Source: JAYWAM01 sp043782425
GTDB lineage: Bacteria; Pseudomonadota; Gammaproteobacteria; Burkholderiales; Usitatibacteraceae
Reading direction: 5' to 3'
Assembly (NCBI GenBank): GCA_043782425.1
Contig: JAYWAM010000116.1
Coordinates: forward strand, 1-6,243
Length of the DNA: 6,243 nucleotides
The translations under genes and the position numbers were made by a program. The notes under the pieces are model-generated. The model saw nothing but the letters and a program-made list of their open reading frames with translations. It was not told where the DNA came from and ran no database searches. Positions 1-6,194 of the stretch are shown one piece after another; within the stretch, counting starts at the first letter, position 1, and every line of letters starts with the position of its first letter.

Positions 1-1
1 A

Positions 2-106
2 CCTTTACGAGGCACGACAATGGTGACCAAATGTTCTATTTGCGGGAAAGATTGCCAGCCGGAGCAGGAAGGTGCCCCGGCGGCCAAGGAAGCGGCCTAT
101 GACTAG
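2..106 (+). CDS. Small Cys-rich reading frame, 5' end uncertain (partial or 28 aa)
   Basis: A forward frame is open from the window edge and stops with TAG at 104-106. It could be the C-terminal end of a longer gene entering from the left. It could also be a complete 28-residue protein starting at ATG 20-22, since GAGG at 9-12 lies seven bases upstream of that ATG. The visible residues include the cluster CSICGKDC (C-x2-C-x3-C), then an acidic, Ala/Glu-rich tail ending in AAYD. Three closely spaced cysteines suggest metal binding or a redox role, but that is inference only and I do not recognise the family. Its stop overlaps the rpsT stop on the other strand within CTAG (103-106), so the two frames are convergent with no gap. 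Only about 100 bases are visible, so chance openness is not excluded. Confidence 0.4.
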   Translation, partial: PLRGTTMVTKCSICGKDCQPEQEGAPAAKEAAYD

Positions 107-109
107 GCC
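94..109. other. Perfect 6-bp stem hairpin over two convergent stop codons
   Basis: GGCCTA (94-99), loop TGAC, TAGGCC (104-109) form a perfect inverted repeat. It covers the forward stop TAG (104-106) and the reverse rpsT stop (105-103). No T-tract follows on either strand, so it is not a standard intrinsic terminator. It may be a weak bidirectional 3'-end structure or a chance consequence of the CTAG overlap. Confidence 0.45.
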
Positions 110-372
110 AGCGCCAGCCCTTTGACGGCGGCGGAAAGACGGCTCTTGTGACGAGCAGCCTTGTTCTTGTGAATAATTCGTTTATCAGCGATATGGTCGA
201 TGGTCGAGACCGTCTCCTTGTACACTGCCTGAGCCGCCGCTTTGTCGCCGGTGGCTATGGCCGCCTGAACCTTTTTGATGGCGGTACGCAGCGTGGAGCG
301 CTGGCTCATGTTTTGAGCGCGCAGTTTGACTGCCTGGCGTGCACGTTTTTCTGCTTGTTTACTATTGGCCAT
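103..372 (-). CDS. rpsT: 30S ribosomal protein S20
   Basis: An 89-residue, Lys/Arg/Ala-rich protein starting MANSKQAEKRARQ, the typical N-terminus of bacterial S20 (bS20), whose usual length is 86-90 aa. S20 is a primary 16S rRNA-binding protein of the small subunit and helps early assembly of the 30S body. The family's long helices are evident: the basic N-terminal stretch (about residues 4-40), a central AAIATGDKAAAQAVYKE segment, and the conserved IHKNKAARHKSRL segment (about 67-79) near the C-terminus. The start ATG (372-370) has a weak CAGG ribosome binding site eight bases upstream (+ strand 381-384). A strong promoter lies about 55 bases upstream. The gene is transcribed away from murJ and ends tail to tail with the short frame at 2-106. 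In E. coli S20 represses its own translation; nothing here proves or excludes that. Confidence 0.98.
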   Translation of the reverse strand: MANSKQAEKRARQAVKLRAQNMSQRSTLRTAIKKVQAAIATGDKAAAQAVYKETVSTIDHIADKRIIHKNKAARHKSRLSAAVKGLALA

Positions 373-427
373 GATAAAAACCTGTCTGTGATCGAAACAA
401 ATTCAAAAATGTTGCGGGGAGCCGGGT

Positions 428-456
428 ATTATATCGCGCTTTATCAGCAAAAACAA
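428..456 (-). promoter_or_regulatory. Sigma-70 promoter of rpsT
   Basis: On the reverse strand TTGTTT (456-451) and a perfect TATAAT (433-428) are separated by exactly 17 bases (450-434). Transcription would start near 421, giving an untranslated leader of about 49 bases before the rpsT ATG at 372. Five of six -35 bases are not matched, but TTG plus a consensus -10 at ideal spacing fits a highly expressed ribosomal protein gene. No other gene lies between this site and rpsT. Confidence 0.8.
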
Positions 457-570
457 AGGCATTGCTTGTTATTCGCCAAAAAGCTCGCAACCAGGGCCGA
501 TCAGGTGCGATTCAAACTGATATGGCGTATTTCCAATTCTCGATGAAAGCCTAAATAAATTCGCCTGAAT

Positions 571-643
571 TGTCATTCCCGCGAAAGCGGGAATCCATGT
601 TCTGCTAACAAAAAAATGGTTCCCCGCTTTCGCAGGGACGACA
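571..643. repeat. Two-armed palindromic repeat (REP/MITE-like)
   Basis: The left arm at 571-598 begins TGTCATTCCCGCGAAAGCGG. The right arm at 616-643, read on the other strand, begins TGTCGTCCCTGCGAAAGCGG. By my alignment the arms match at 23 of 28 positions, with a 17-base A-rich spacer (599-615). Each arm also folds on itself: CCCGC / GCGGG around a GAAA-like loop in the left arm (578-591), and an equivalent stem with one bulged A in the right. This is the layout of dispersed bacterial repeats mobilised by REP-associated transposases or as small MITEs. It lies between divergent genes, so a terminator role makes little sense. The five differences between arms suggest an old or imperfect copy. 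Confidence 0.8.
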
Positions 644-659
644 CTTGTTCGGAGGTTCC

Positions 660-687
660 TTGAATTCGTTTCAAATCAGCTTAAATC
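660..687 (+). promoter_or_regulatory. Weak candidate promoter for murJ
   Basis: TTGAAT (660-665) and TTAAAT (681-686) are 15 bases apart; the overlapping TAAATC (682-687) gives 16. Both elements are imperfect and the spacing is short. It is the best sigma-70-like match I see between the repeat and the murJ start. Transcription would begin about 30 bases before the ATG. Confidence 0.25.
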
Positions 688-724
688 GCGCCCGACCGAT
701 CCCCGCATTCATAACCCTTAGCCA

Positions 725-2266
725 ATGAACCTGCTCAAGACCCTAGTCGCAGTCAGCTCCATGACGCTTATTTCGCGCGTCACGGGGTTTGTGCGCGATA
801 TTCTGACCGCGCAGATTTTTGGCGCTGGCGTGTTCATGGATGCCTTTGTGGTCGCCTCGCGCATCCCTAACCTGCTGCGCCGCATGTTTGCCGAGGGCGC
901 CTTTTCGCAAGCGTTCGTGCCGGTGTTGGCGGAATACAAAACCAAACTCGGTCACGAAGCGACGCGCAAGCTGATAGACAAAGTCAGCACGACGCTCGGC
1001 ATCGCGCTATTTCTGGTCACCGTGATCGGCATCATTGCCGCACCGCTGCTGATCTACGCCAGCGCCGCTGGTTTTGCCGCCGCACCCGGCAAGTTTGACT
1101 TGACGGTACAAATGCTGCGCATCTGTTTTCCGTACATTTTCTTCATCTCTCTGGTGTCGCTGGCCTCGGGCGTGCTCAATACCCACGGCCAGATGACGGG
1201 GCCGGCCTTCACCCCCGTGTTTCTGAATCTTTCCTATATCGGCTTTACGCTCTGGGCGGCGCCCTATTTCGAGCCGCCAATTCTGGCGCTGGCGTGGGCC
1301 GTCTTTGTGGGCGGCTTGCTACAGCTTTTATTCCAGATCCCTTTCTTGCTGCGCATCAAATCCCTGCCGCGCTGGGATTTCGACTATAAACACGATGGTG
1401 TAAAGCGCGTGCTGCTGCTGATGGGGCCTGCGGTGCTGGGCGTTTCAGTGACTCAAATCAGCCTGGTGATTAATACTCAATACCAGTCGTTCATGCAGGC
1501 CGGCAGCGTTTCCTGGCTATATTTTGCGGATCGCCTGATGGAGTTCCCCTCCGCGCTGCTGGGTGTGGCGCTGGGCACTATTTTGCTGCCGGGGCTGGCG
1601 CGGCGCTTCGCGGAGAACAATATCAGCGAGTATTCCAAGCTGCTCGATTGGGGGCTGCGCCTGACCTTTCTATTGGCGTTGCCCGCCGCCCTGGGTTTAG
1701 CGCTGCTGGCCGTGCCCCTGATCGCCACACTGTTCCATGGCGATCAGTTCACTGCGCCGGCGGTGTTTCGCACGCGCGAGGCGCTGGTCGCCTACAGCCT
1801 GGGGCTGATCGGCATTATTCTGGTCAAAATTCTCGCGCCGGGTTTTTACGCGCGGCAAAACGTGAAAACCCCAGTGCGCATTGCGCTTTTTTCGCTGCTC
1901 GCCATCCAGTTCATGAATGTGTTATTCCTGTTCTGGCCGTTAAAGCTGGGGCATGCCGGCCTGGCGCTTTCCATCGGATTGGGCGCTTGCCTCAATGCGA
2001 CTTTGCTTTTTTATGGCATACGCAAGCAAGGCATATATCGCCCCGAGCCGCAGTGGCTGGCGTTTCTTCTCAAGCTGGGCGTCGCGCTGTACCTCATGGG
2101 CGGCGCACTGTGGTTCACCATGGGAAGCTCAGAGCAGTGGATCACGATGGCGAAGTGGACGCGTTGGGGCTATTTGCTGGCGCTGATAGCGCTCGGCGCG
2201 GCTGTCTATTTCGCCGCACTGTGGTGCATGGGCTTGCGCACCCGCGATTTCAGGAAACATACATGA
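725..2266 (+). CDS. murJ: Lipid II flippase MurJ (MviN)
   Basis: A 513-residue polytopic inner-membrane protein of the MOP (MviN/MATE) superfamily; E. coli MurJ is 511 aa. It moves lipid II, the undecaprenyl-linked peptidoglycan precursor, from the cytoplasmic to the periplasmic face of the membrane. The N-terminus MNLLKTLVAVSSMTLISRVT and the segment IPNLLRRMFAEGAFSQAFVP (47-66) are family signatures. Residues reported as important in E. coli MurJ fall at the same numbers here: R18, R24, D39, R52, E57 and R270 (in YFADRLMEF). Hydrophobic segments continue to the C-terminus, consistent with the 14 membrane helices of the family; the protein ends in a short basic tail (RTRDFRKHT). The ATG at 725 is chosen from this N-terminal match, since the bases before it (CCCTTAGCCA) contain no clear ribosome binding site. 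The stop TGA overlaps the ribF ATG, implying coupled translation. Confidence 0.97.
   Translation: MNLLKTLVAVSSMTLISRVTGFVRDILTAQIFGAGVFMDAFVVASRIPNLLRRMFAEGAFSQAFVPVLAEYKTKLGHEATRKLIDKVSTTLGIALFLVTVIGIIAAPLLIYASAAGFAAAPGKFDLTVQMLRICFPYIFFISLVSLASGVLNTHGQMTGPAFTPVFLNLSYIGFTLWAAPYFEPPILALAWAVFVGGLLQLLFQIPFLLRIKSLPRWDFDYKHDGVKRVLLLMGPAVLGVSVTQISLVINTQYQSFMQAGSVSWLYFADRLMEFPSALLGVALGTILLPGLARRFAENNISEYSKLLDWGLRLTFLLALPAALGLALLAVPLIATLFHGDQFTAPAVFRTREALVAYSLGLIGIILVKILAPGFYARQNVKTPVRIALFSLLAIQFMNVLFLFWPLKLGHAGLALSIGLGACLNATLLFYGIRKQGIYRPEPQWLAFLLKLGVALYLMGGALWFTMGSSEQWITMAKWTRWGYLLALIALGAAVYFAALWCMGLRTRDFRKHT
2252..2266 (+). promoter_or_regulatory. ribF ribosome binding site and ATGA start/stop overlap
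   Basis: AGGA (2252-2255) lies seven bases before ATG 2263-2265, and the ATG overlaps the murJ stop TGA (2264-2266). This fixes the ribF start, which matters because the ribF frame is open for another 205 codons upstream, inside murJ. The arrangement is typical of translational coupling. Confidence 0.85.
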
Positions 2267-3195
2267 AACTGTTTCGTGATCTGCCGCAAAACACATGCGG
2301 CATAGCCCTGACCATCGGTAATTTCGACGGCGTGCATCTGGGACACGCCGCGCTGTTGGACGAGACCATGCGCGCCGCCAGGCAACGCGGGCTGATCGCA
2401 GCAGCCATGACTTTTGAGCCGCACCCGCGCGAATTTTTTGATTTGCAAAGCGCTCCGGCGCGCCTGTCCAGCCTACGCGAAAAAACCCAGCGCTTGCAGG
2501 AGGCGGGCATAGAGCATCTTTACGTGTGCCGCTTCAATCAGGCTTTCGCCAGACAGACGCCCTATGCCTTCATCGATGTGTTGCAACAGCGTCTGCAATG
2601 CCGCTGGTTGCTGGTGGGAGATGATTTCCGTTTTGGCAGCAAACGCAGCGGCGATGTGACACTGCTGCGCGCCGAGGCAGCGCAGCGCGGATTCGAGGTT
2701 GCCACGCTAGGCGATGTCGATTTCGAAGGCCTGCGCATTTCAAGCACGGCAGTACGTGAAGCGCTTGGGTCGGGCGATTTTTTGCTCGCCGAAAAACTGC
2801 TGGGTCGGCCCTATTCGATCAGCGGTCGCGTACTGCACGGCAAAAAGCTCGGGCGCACGCTCGGTTTTCCCACGGCAAATATTTCCCTGGCGCGCCGCAA
2901 GCCTGCGCTTTCTGGCGTGTTTGCGGTAAAATGCACAGGCATGCATGATCGCGGGCTCGAGGGAGTGGCGACAGGAGTGGCAAGTCTGGGTACCAACCCT
3001 GCGGTCAGGTCGGACGGCAGGCACTCTCTAGAAGTTTTCCTCTTCGATTTTTCCGCCGATTTATACGGCAGGCGCATCAGCGTTGAATTCTGCAAAAAGC
3101 TGCGTGACGAAGAAAACTTTTCTTCGCTCGCTTTGCTGCGCACGCAAATTCAACATGATTGCGACGCCGCGCGCGAATATTTTCGCGGCCTGTAG
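2263..3195 (+). CDS. ribF: Bifunctional riboflavin kinase / FMN adenylyltransferase
   Basis: A 310-residue RibF, close to the 313 aa of E. coli. It phosphorylates riboflavin to FMN with ATP, then adenylates FMN to FAD in the cytoplasm. The N-terminal FAD synthetase domain (about 1-180) has the nucleotidyltransferase motif TIGNFDGVHLGH (17-28), TFEPHP (50-55), VGDDFRFG (118-125) and RISSTAVREAL (158-168). The C-terminal flavokinase domain (about 182-308) has GRPYSISGRV (181-190), the ATP/Mg motif GFPTAN (201-206), GTNP (243-246) and EVFLFDF (257-263), whose Glu257 is the expected catalytic residue. The start at 2263 is supported by the family N-terminus MKLFRD, the upstream AGGA and the overlap with the murJ stop. 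The stop TAG (3193-3195) lies inside a 20-bp-armed inverted repeat, so the last one or two residues may be set by that element. No FMN riboswitch is visible. Confidence 0.97.
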   Translation: MKLFRDLPQNTCGIALTIGNFDGVHLGHAALLDETMRAARQRGLIAAAMTFEPHPREFFDLQSAPARLSSLREKTQRLQEAGIEHLYVCRFNQAFARQTPYAFIDVLQQRLQCRWLLVGDDFRFGSKRSGDVTLLRAEAAQRGFEVATLGDVDFEGLRISSTAVREALGSGDFLLAEKLLGRPYSISGRVLHGKKLGRTLGFPTANISLARRKPALSGVFAVKCTGMHDRGLEGVATGVASLGTNPAVRSDGRHSLEVFLFDFSADLYGRRISVEFCKKLRDEENFSSLALLRTQIQHDCDAAREYFRGL

Positions 3196-3240
3196 GGTGC
3201 GCGTGCGCACCAACGGTAAAGGTGCGCAAGCGCACCCTAC
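3192..3240. repeat. Nearly perfect inverted repeat at the ribF stop codon
   Basis: Left arm GTAGGGTGCGCGTGCGCACC (3192-3211) and right arm GGTGCGCAAGCGCACCCTAC (3221-3240) pair at 19 of 20 positions around the 9-base loop AACGGTAAA. Each arm is also palindromic: GGTGCGC pairs with GCGCACC in the left arm, and GGTGCGC with GCGCACC around AA in the right. The sequence resembles short 'GTAGGGTGCG' repeats that I recall as scattered in many proteobacterial genomes. It includes the ribF stop codon. No T-run follows the right arm (it reads TTGTGTAG), so it is not a typical intrinsic terminator, but transcribed it would form a very stable hairpin between ribF and ileS. Confidence 0.85.
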
Positions 3241-3259
3241 TTGTGTAGTAACCAAACGC

Positions 3260-3283
3260 AAAAAAACTGAGGAAGACTTTTTT
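3260..3283 (+). promoter_or_regulatory. ileS leader: purine-rich SD-like motif between A- and T-runs
   Basis: The SD-like GAGGAAG (3269-3275) is the only good match before ileS, but it ends 18 bases before the ATG at 3294, well beyond the usual 5-10. It is flanked by an A-run (3260-3266) and a T-run (3278-3283) that could pair into a weak stem, leaving the motif in the loop and shortening the distance to the start. The pairing is inference; the stem is A-U only. Confidence 0.35.
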
Positions 3284-3293
3284 AGCCATTGCC

Positions 3294-6194
3294 ATGACCG
3301 ACGACGCCAAGCCCGATTACAAAGCCACACTCAATCTCCCCGACACGCCCTTTCCCATGCGCGGTGATCTTGCCAGGCGCGAGCCGGGTTGGATCGCTGC
3401 GTGGCAGAAACGCAAACTCTACGAAAAAATCCGCCATATCTCCGGCGGACGGCATATTTTCACCCTGCACGATGGCCCGCCCTACGCCAACGCGGCGATT
3501 CATATCGGCCACGCCGTCAACAAAATTCTCAAGGATATCGTCGTCAAGTCCAAGCAGATGGCCGGTTACGACGCGGCCTATGTTCCGGGTTGGGATTGCC
3601 ACGGCATGCCAATAGAAATCCAGATTGAAAAACAGCACGGCAAGAATATCCCCGCGCAAAAAGTGCAGCAGCTTGCGCGCGCTTACGCGAGCGAGCAGAT
3701 CGAATTGCAAAAGGCGGATTTTATTCGCTTAGGCGTGCTGGGTGACTGGGATCATCCCTACACCACCATGAATTTTCAGACTGAGGCTGACGAAATCCGC
3801 ACGCTCGGCAAGATCATGCAACGCGGCTATCTTTATCGCGGCCTCAAGCCCGTCAATTGGTGCTTCGACTGCGGCTCGGCGCTGGCCGAAGCCGAGGTCG
3901 AGTATGAGGATAAAAAATCCATCGCCATCGACGTGGGCTTTCCCCTCATCGACAGCGAGCGGGCAAAACTTGCCAAAGCGTTTGGCCTGAACAAGCTGCC
4001 TGACGGCGACGTGTTTGCAGTGATCTGGACCACCACACCCTGGACGACTCCCGCCAACCAGGCGCTCAATGTGCATCCTGATTTCGACTACGCCTTGGTT
4101 CAAACCGAGCGCGCCTGTCTGCTGCTTGCCGCCCATTTGCAAGCGGCCTGTGTGGCGCGTTACGGCCTGAGCGGCAAGGTAGTCGCCACCTGCAAAGGCA
4201 AGGCGCTGGAGCACATCGCTTTCCATCACCCTTTTTACGAACGCAATTCGCCTGTCCAGCTCGCCGACTATGTCACGCTGGAAACCGGCAGCGGCATTGT
4301 CCATTCCTCGCCCGCCTACGGCATTGATGACTTCGCTACCTGCAAACGCTACGGTATGAAGAACGAGGATATTCTCACGCCCGTTCTGGGCGATGGCCGC
4401 TATGCCGCCACGTTGCCGCTATTTGGCGGCCTGAATATCTGGAAAGCGCAGCCGGAAATCGTTAAGACCATTGCGGAAAAAGGCGCGCTGTTTAAAACAG
4501 AAGATTTTCTGCACAGCTATCCGCACTGCTGGCGTCACAAAACGGCGACCGTATTTCGCGCCACGGCGCAGTGGTTTATCGGCATGGATATACACGGCAA
4601 AGACAGCAGCGGAAAAACGCTCAGCAAGACGCTGCGCGAACTCGCGCTCGACGCCATCAACACCACCAATTTTTACCCATCGTGGGGCAAAGCGCGCCTG
4701 CACGCCATGCTCGCCAACCGCCCAGACTGGTGTGTTTCACGGCAACGCAACTGGGGCGTTCCCATCCCGTTTTTTTTGCACAAGCAAAGCGGTGAGCTGC
4801 ACCCGCGCACCCTGGAATTGCTTGAGGTTGTCGCCAAACGCGTGGAAAGCGCCGGTATCGAAGCCTGGCAGACCCTCACAACAGAAGACCTGCTGGGCGC
4901 AGAAGCCAAAGACTACGACAAGATCAACGATACGCTCGATGTGTGGCTCGATTCAGGCTCGACCTTTGATACGGTTTTGGACAAGCATCCCGATCTGAAT
5001 TTTCCCGCCGATCTTTACCTCGAAGGTTCGGATCAGCATCGCGGCTGGTTCCATTCGTCGCTGCTGGTGAGTTGCATGCTGCATGGGCGCGCGCCTTACG
5101 ACAGCCTGCTCACGCATGGATTTACTGTAGATGGCGCGGGCAAGAAAATGTCCAAATCCGTAGGCAATGTGATTGCGCCGCAAAAAATATCCGACACGCT
5201 AGGAGCTGAAATTCTGCGTTTGTGGGTAGGATCAACCGATTGCACGGGCGAACAAACTATCTCGGACGAAATTCTCAAACGCGTGGTGGATTCTTACCGC
5301 CGCATCCGCAACACGCTGCGTTTTTTGCTGGCCAATCTGGCGGATTTTGATCCCCGAAAAAACGCTTTACCGGTAACGGAGTGGGTTGAAATTGACCGCT
5401 ATGCCGTTGCGCAACTCGCGTTGCTGCAAGGGCGCAACAGTAGCGCGCCGGGGTCGCTGCCTTACTATGCCTTGAAGGGCGTGGTGTGCGAATACGAGAT
5501 CTATGAGTTTCACCACATCATGCAACAGTTGCAGACCTATTGCTCGGAAGAGCTGGGCGGGTTTTATCTCGATGTTCTGAAAGACCGCCTGTACACCACA
5601 GCGCCGAATTCCAAAGCGCGACGTTCCGCGCAAAATGCGCTGTTTCACATCGCCAACTCGTTGATCCGCTTGTTGGCCCCGGTGCTCAGTTTTACTGCCG
5701 AGGAGGCGTGGGCTAACCTGACCGGAAAATCCGATGACAGCATATTCCTGCATACCTGGCACGAGCTGCCGGAAATCCCCGATCCTGATACCCTGCTCGC
5801 ACGCTGGTCGCTCGCCAAAGCGGTGCGCTCCACGGTGCAAAAAAATCTCGAAGAATTACGCGTCGCGGGCAAGATAGGCTCTTCACTCGCGGCGGAGGTA
5901 GATTTGTACGCGAAAGGATTTGCACTCAAGGAACTCAAGCACTTTGGAGACGAACTGCGCTTTATTCTGATCACTTCGCGCGCCACCTTGCACGAAGGCG
6001 CAGGACCCGCAGAGGAGAAAACCGCAGTCGGTGACCTGACCATCGCCGCGCACGCCTCAACACAGAAAAAATGCGAGCGCTGCTGGCACTACCGCGCAGA
6101 TGTGGGCTCGCACGCAAAGCACCCGGCGATTTGCGCGCGCTGTGTCGCCAATCTGGAGCGGAACGGGACGGGCGAGGTGCGCCGCTATGCTTAG
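3294..6194 (+). CDS. ileS: Isoleucyl-tRNA synthetase
   Basis: A 966-residue class Ia aminoacyl-tRNA synthetase (E. coli 938 aa) that charges tRNA-Ile in the cytoplasm and hydrolyses mischarged valine. The catalytic fold carries the HIGH motif at 70-73 within GPPYANAAIHIGHAVNK, GWDCHGMPIE after it, and KMSKS at 618-622. The inserted CP1 editing domain has the Thr-rich WTTTPWTTPAN (245-255) and GSGIVHSSPAYGIDDF (332-347), with Asp345 in the place of the editing aspartate. WCVSRQRNWGVPIP (479-492) marks the return to the catalytic core. The C-terminal zinc-binding module has Cys at 927, 930, 947 and 950. This is the bacterial zinc-containing type, not the eukaryote-like mupirocin-resistant type. 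The ATG at 3294 is chosen because residues 9-33 (YKATLNLPDTPFPMRG onward) match the family N-terminus, despite a poorly placed SD. About ten extra residues seem present near 712-729 in the anticodon-binding region. The 3' end overlaps the next frame by eight bases. Confidence 0.98.
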   Translation: MTDDAKPDYKATLNLPDTPFPMRGDLARREPGWIAAWQKRKLYEKIRHISGGRHIFTLHDGPPYANAAIHIGHAVNKILKDIVVKSKQMAGYDAAYVPGWDCHGMPIEIQIEKQHGKNIPAQKVQQLARAYASEQIELQKADFIRLGVLGDWDHPYTTMNFQTEADEIRTLGKIMQRGYLYRGLKPVNWCFDCGSALAEAEVEYEDKKSIAIDVGFPLIDSERAKLAKAFGLNKLPDGDVFAVIWTTTPWTTPANQALNVHPDFDYALVQTERACLLLAAHLQAACVARYGLSGKVVATCKGKALEHIAFHHPFYERNSPVQLADYVTLETGSGIVHSSPAYGIDDFATCKRYGMKNEDILTPVLGDGRYAATLPLFGGLNIWKAQPEIVKTIAEKGALFKTEDFLHSYPHCWRHKTATVFRATAQWFIGMDIHGKDSSGKTLSKTLRELALDAINTTNFYPSWGKARLHAMLANRPDWCVSRQRNWGVPIPFFLHKQSGELHPRTLELLEVVAKRVESAGIEAWQTLTTEDLLGAEAKDYDKINDTLDVWLDSGSTFDTVLDKHPDLNFPADLYLEGSDQHRGWFHSSLLVSCMLHGRAPYDSLLTHGFTVDGAGKKMSKSVGNVIAPQKISDTLGAEILRLWVGSTDCTGEQTISDEILKRVVDSYRRIRNTLRFLLANLADFDPRKNALPVTEWVEIDRYAVAQLALLQGRNSSAPGSLPYYALKGVVCEYEIYEFHHIMQQLQTYCSEELGGFYLDVLKDRLYTTAPNSKARRSAQNALFHIANSLIRLLAPVLSFTAEEAWANLTGKSDDSIFLHTWHELPEIPDPDTLLARWSLAKAVRSTVQKNLEELRVAGKIGSSLAAEVDLYAKGFALKELKHFGDELRFILITSRATLHEGAGPAEEKTAVGDLTIAAHASTQKKCERCWHYRADVGSHAKHPAICARCVANLERNGTGEVRRYA
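6174..6177 (+). promoter_or_regulatory. Ribosome binding site for the gene after ileS
   Basis: GAGG (followed by TG) lies inside the ileS 3' end, nine bases before ATG 6187-6189. Its position supports a start overlapping the ileS stop codon. Confidence 0.5.

Larger units (their letters stand above)
373..724. other. Divergent intergenic region between rpsT and murJ
   Basis: This 352-base stretch separates the rpsT and murJ start codons. From left to right it holds the rpsT leader (373-421), the rpsT promoter (428-456), an AT-richer stretch with nothing recognisable (457-570), a two-armed palindromic repeat (571-643), and an 81-base murJ upstream region with only a weak promoter candidate. I see no convincing small protein gene, tRNA or other structured RNA. 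A forward frame covering 148-546 crosses rpsT on the opposite strand and is best read as its shadow. Confidence 0.8.

Noticed and set aside
148..546. 132-aa forward frame across rpsT and its promoter
   Set aside because: It is opposite to rpsT over most of its length and runs through the rpsT promoter; its sequence has no recognisable domain.
1648..2262. 205 open codons in the ribF frame upstream of the ribF start, inside murJ
   Set aside because: The translation (Arg/Ala/His/Pro-rich, e.g. RPGFSAAGRAPDRHTV) looks like a GC-rich shadow of murJ, while MurJ is intact in its own frame and RibF has a clear family N-terminus, SD and ATGA overlap at 2263. A murJ-internal extension of RibF is not credible.
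2200..2340. FMN riboswitch controlling ribF
   Set aside because: There is no untranslated leader: ribF starts within the murJ stop codon, and nothing resembling the conserved FMN aptamer is visible.
3192..3246. Intrinsic terminator after ribF
   Set aside because: The hairpin is strong but no T-run follows the right arm, both arms are self-palindromic as in dispersed repeats, and the downstream ileS has no evident promoter of its own in the remaining 50 bases. A repeat is the better reading, although some termination cannot be excluded.
3282..3710. 142-aa reverse frame covering the ileS start
   Set aside because: It is antisense to the IleS HIGH region and has no family resemblance; it is explained by codon bias of ileS.
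3729..4304. 191-aa open frame on the reverse strand inside ileS
   Set aside because: It is antisense to the well-conserved IleS editing domain, has no recognisable domain or upstream signals, and long antisense frames are expected in GC-rich coding DNA.
5367..5840. 157-aa reverse frame inside the 3' part of ileS
   Set aside because: It is the antisense shadow of the IleS anticodon-binding region, with no independent support.
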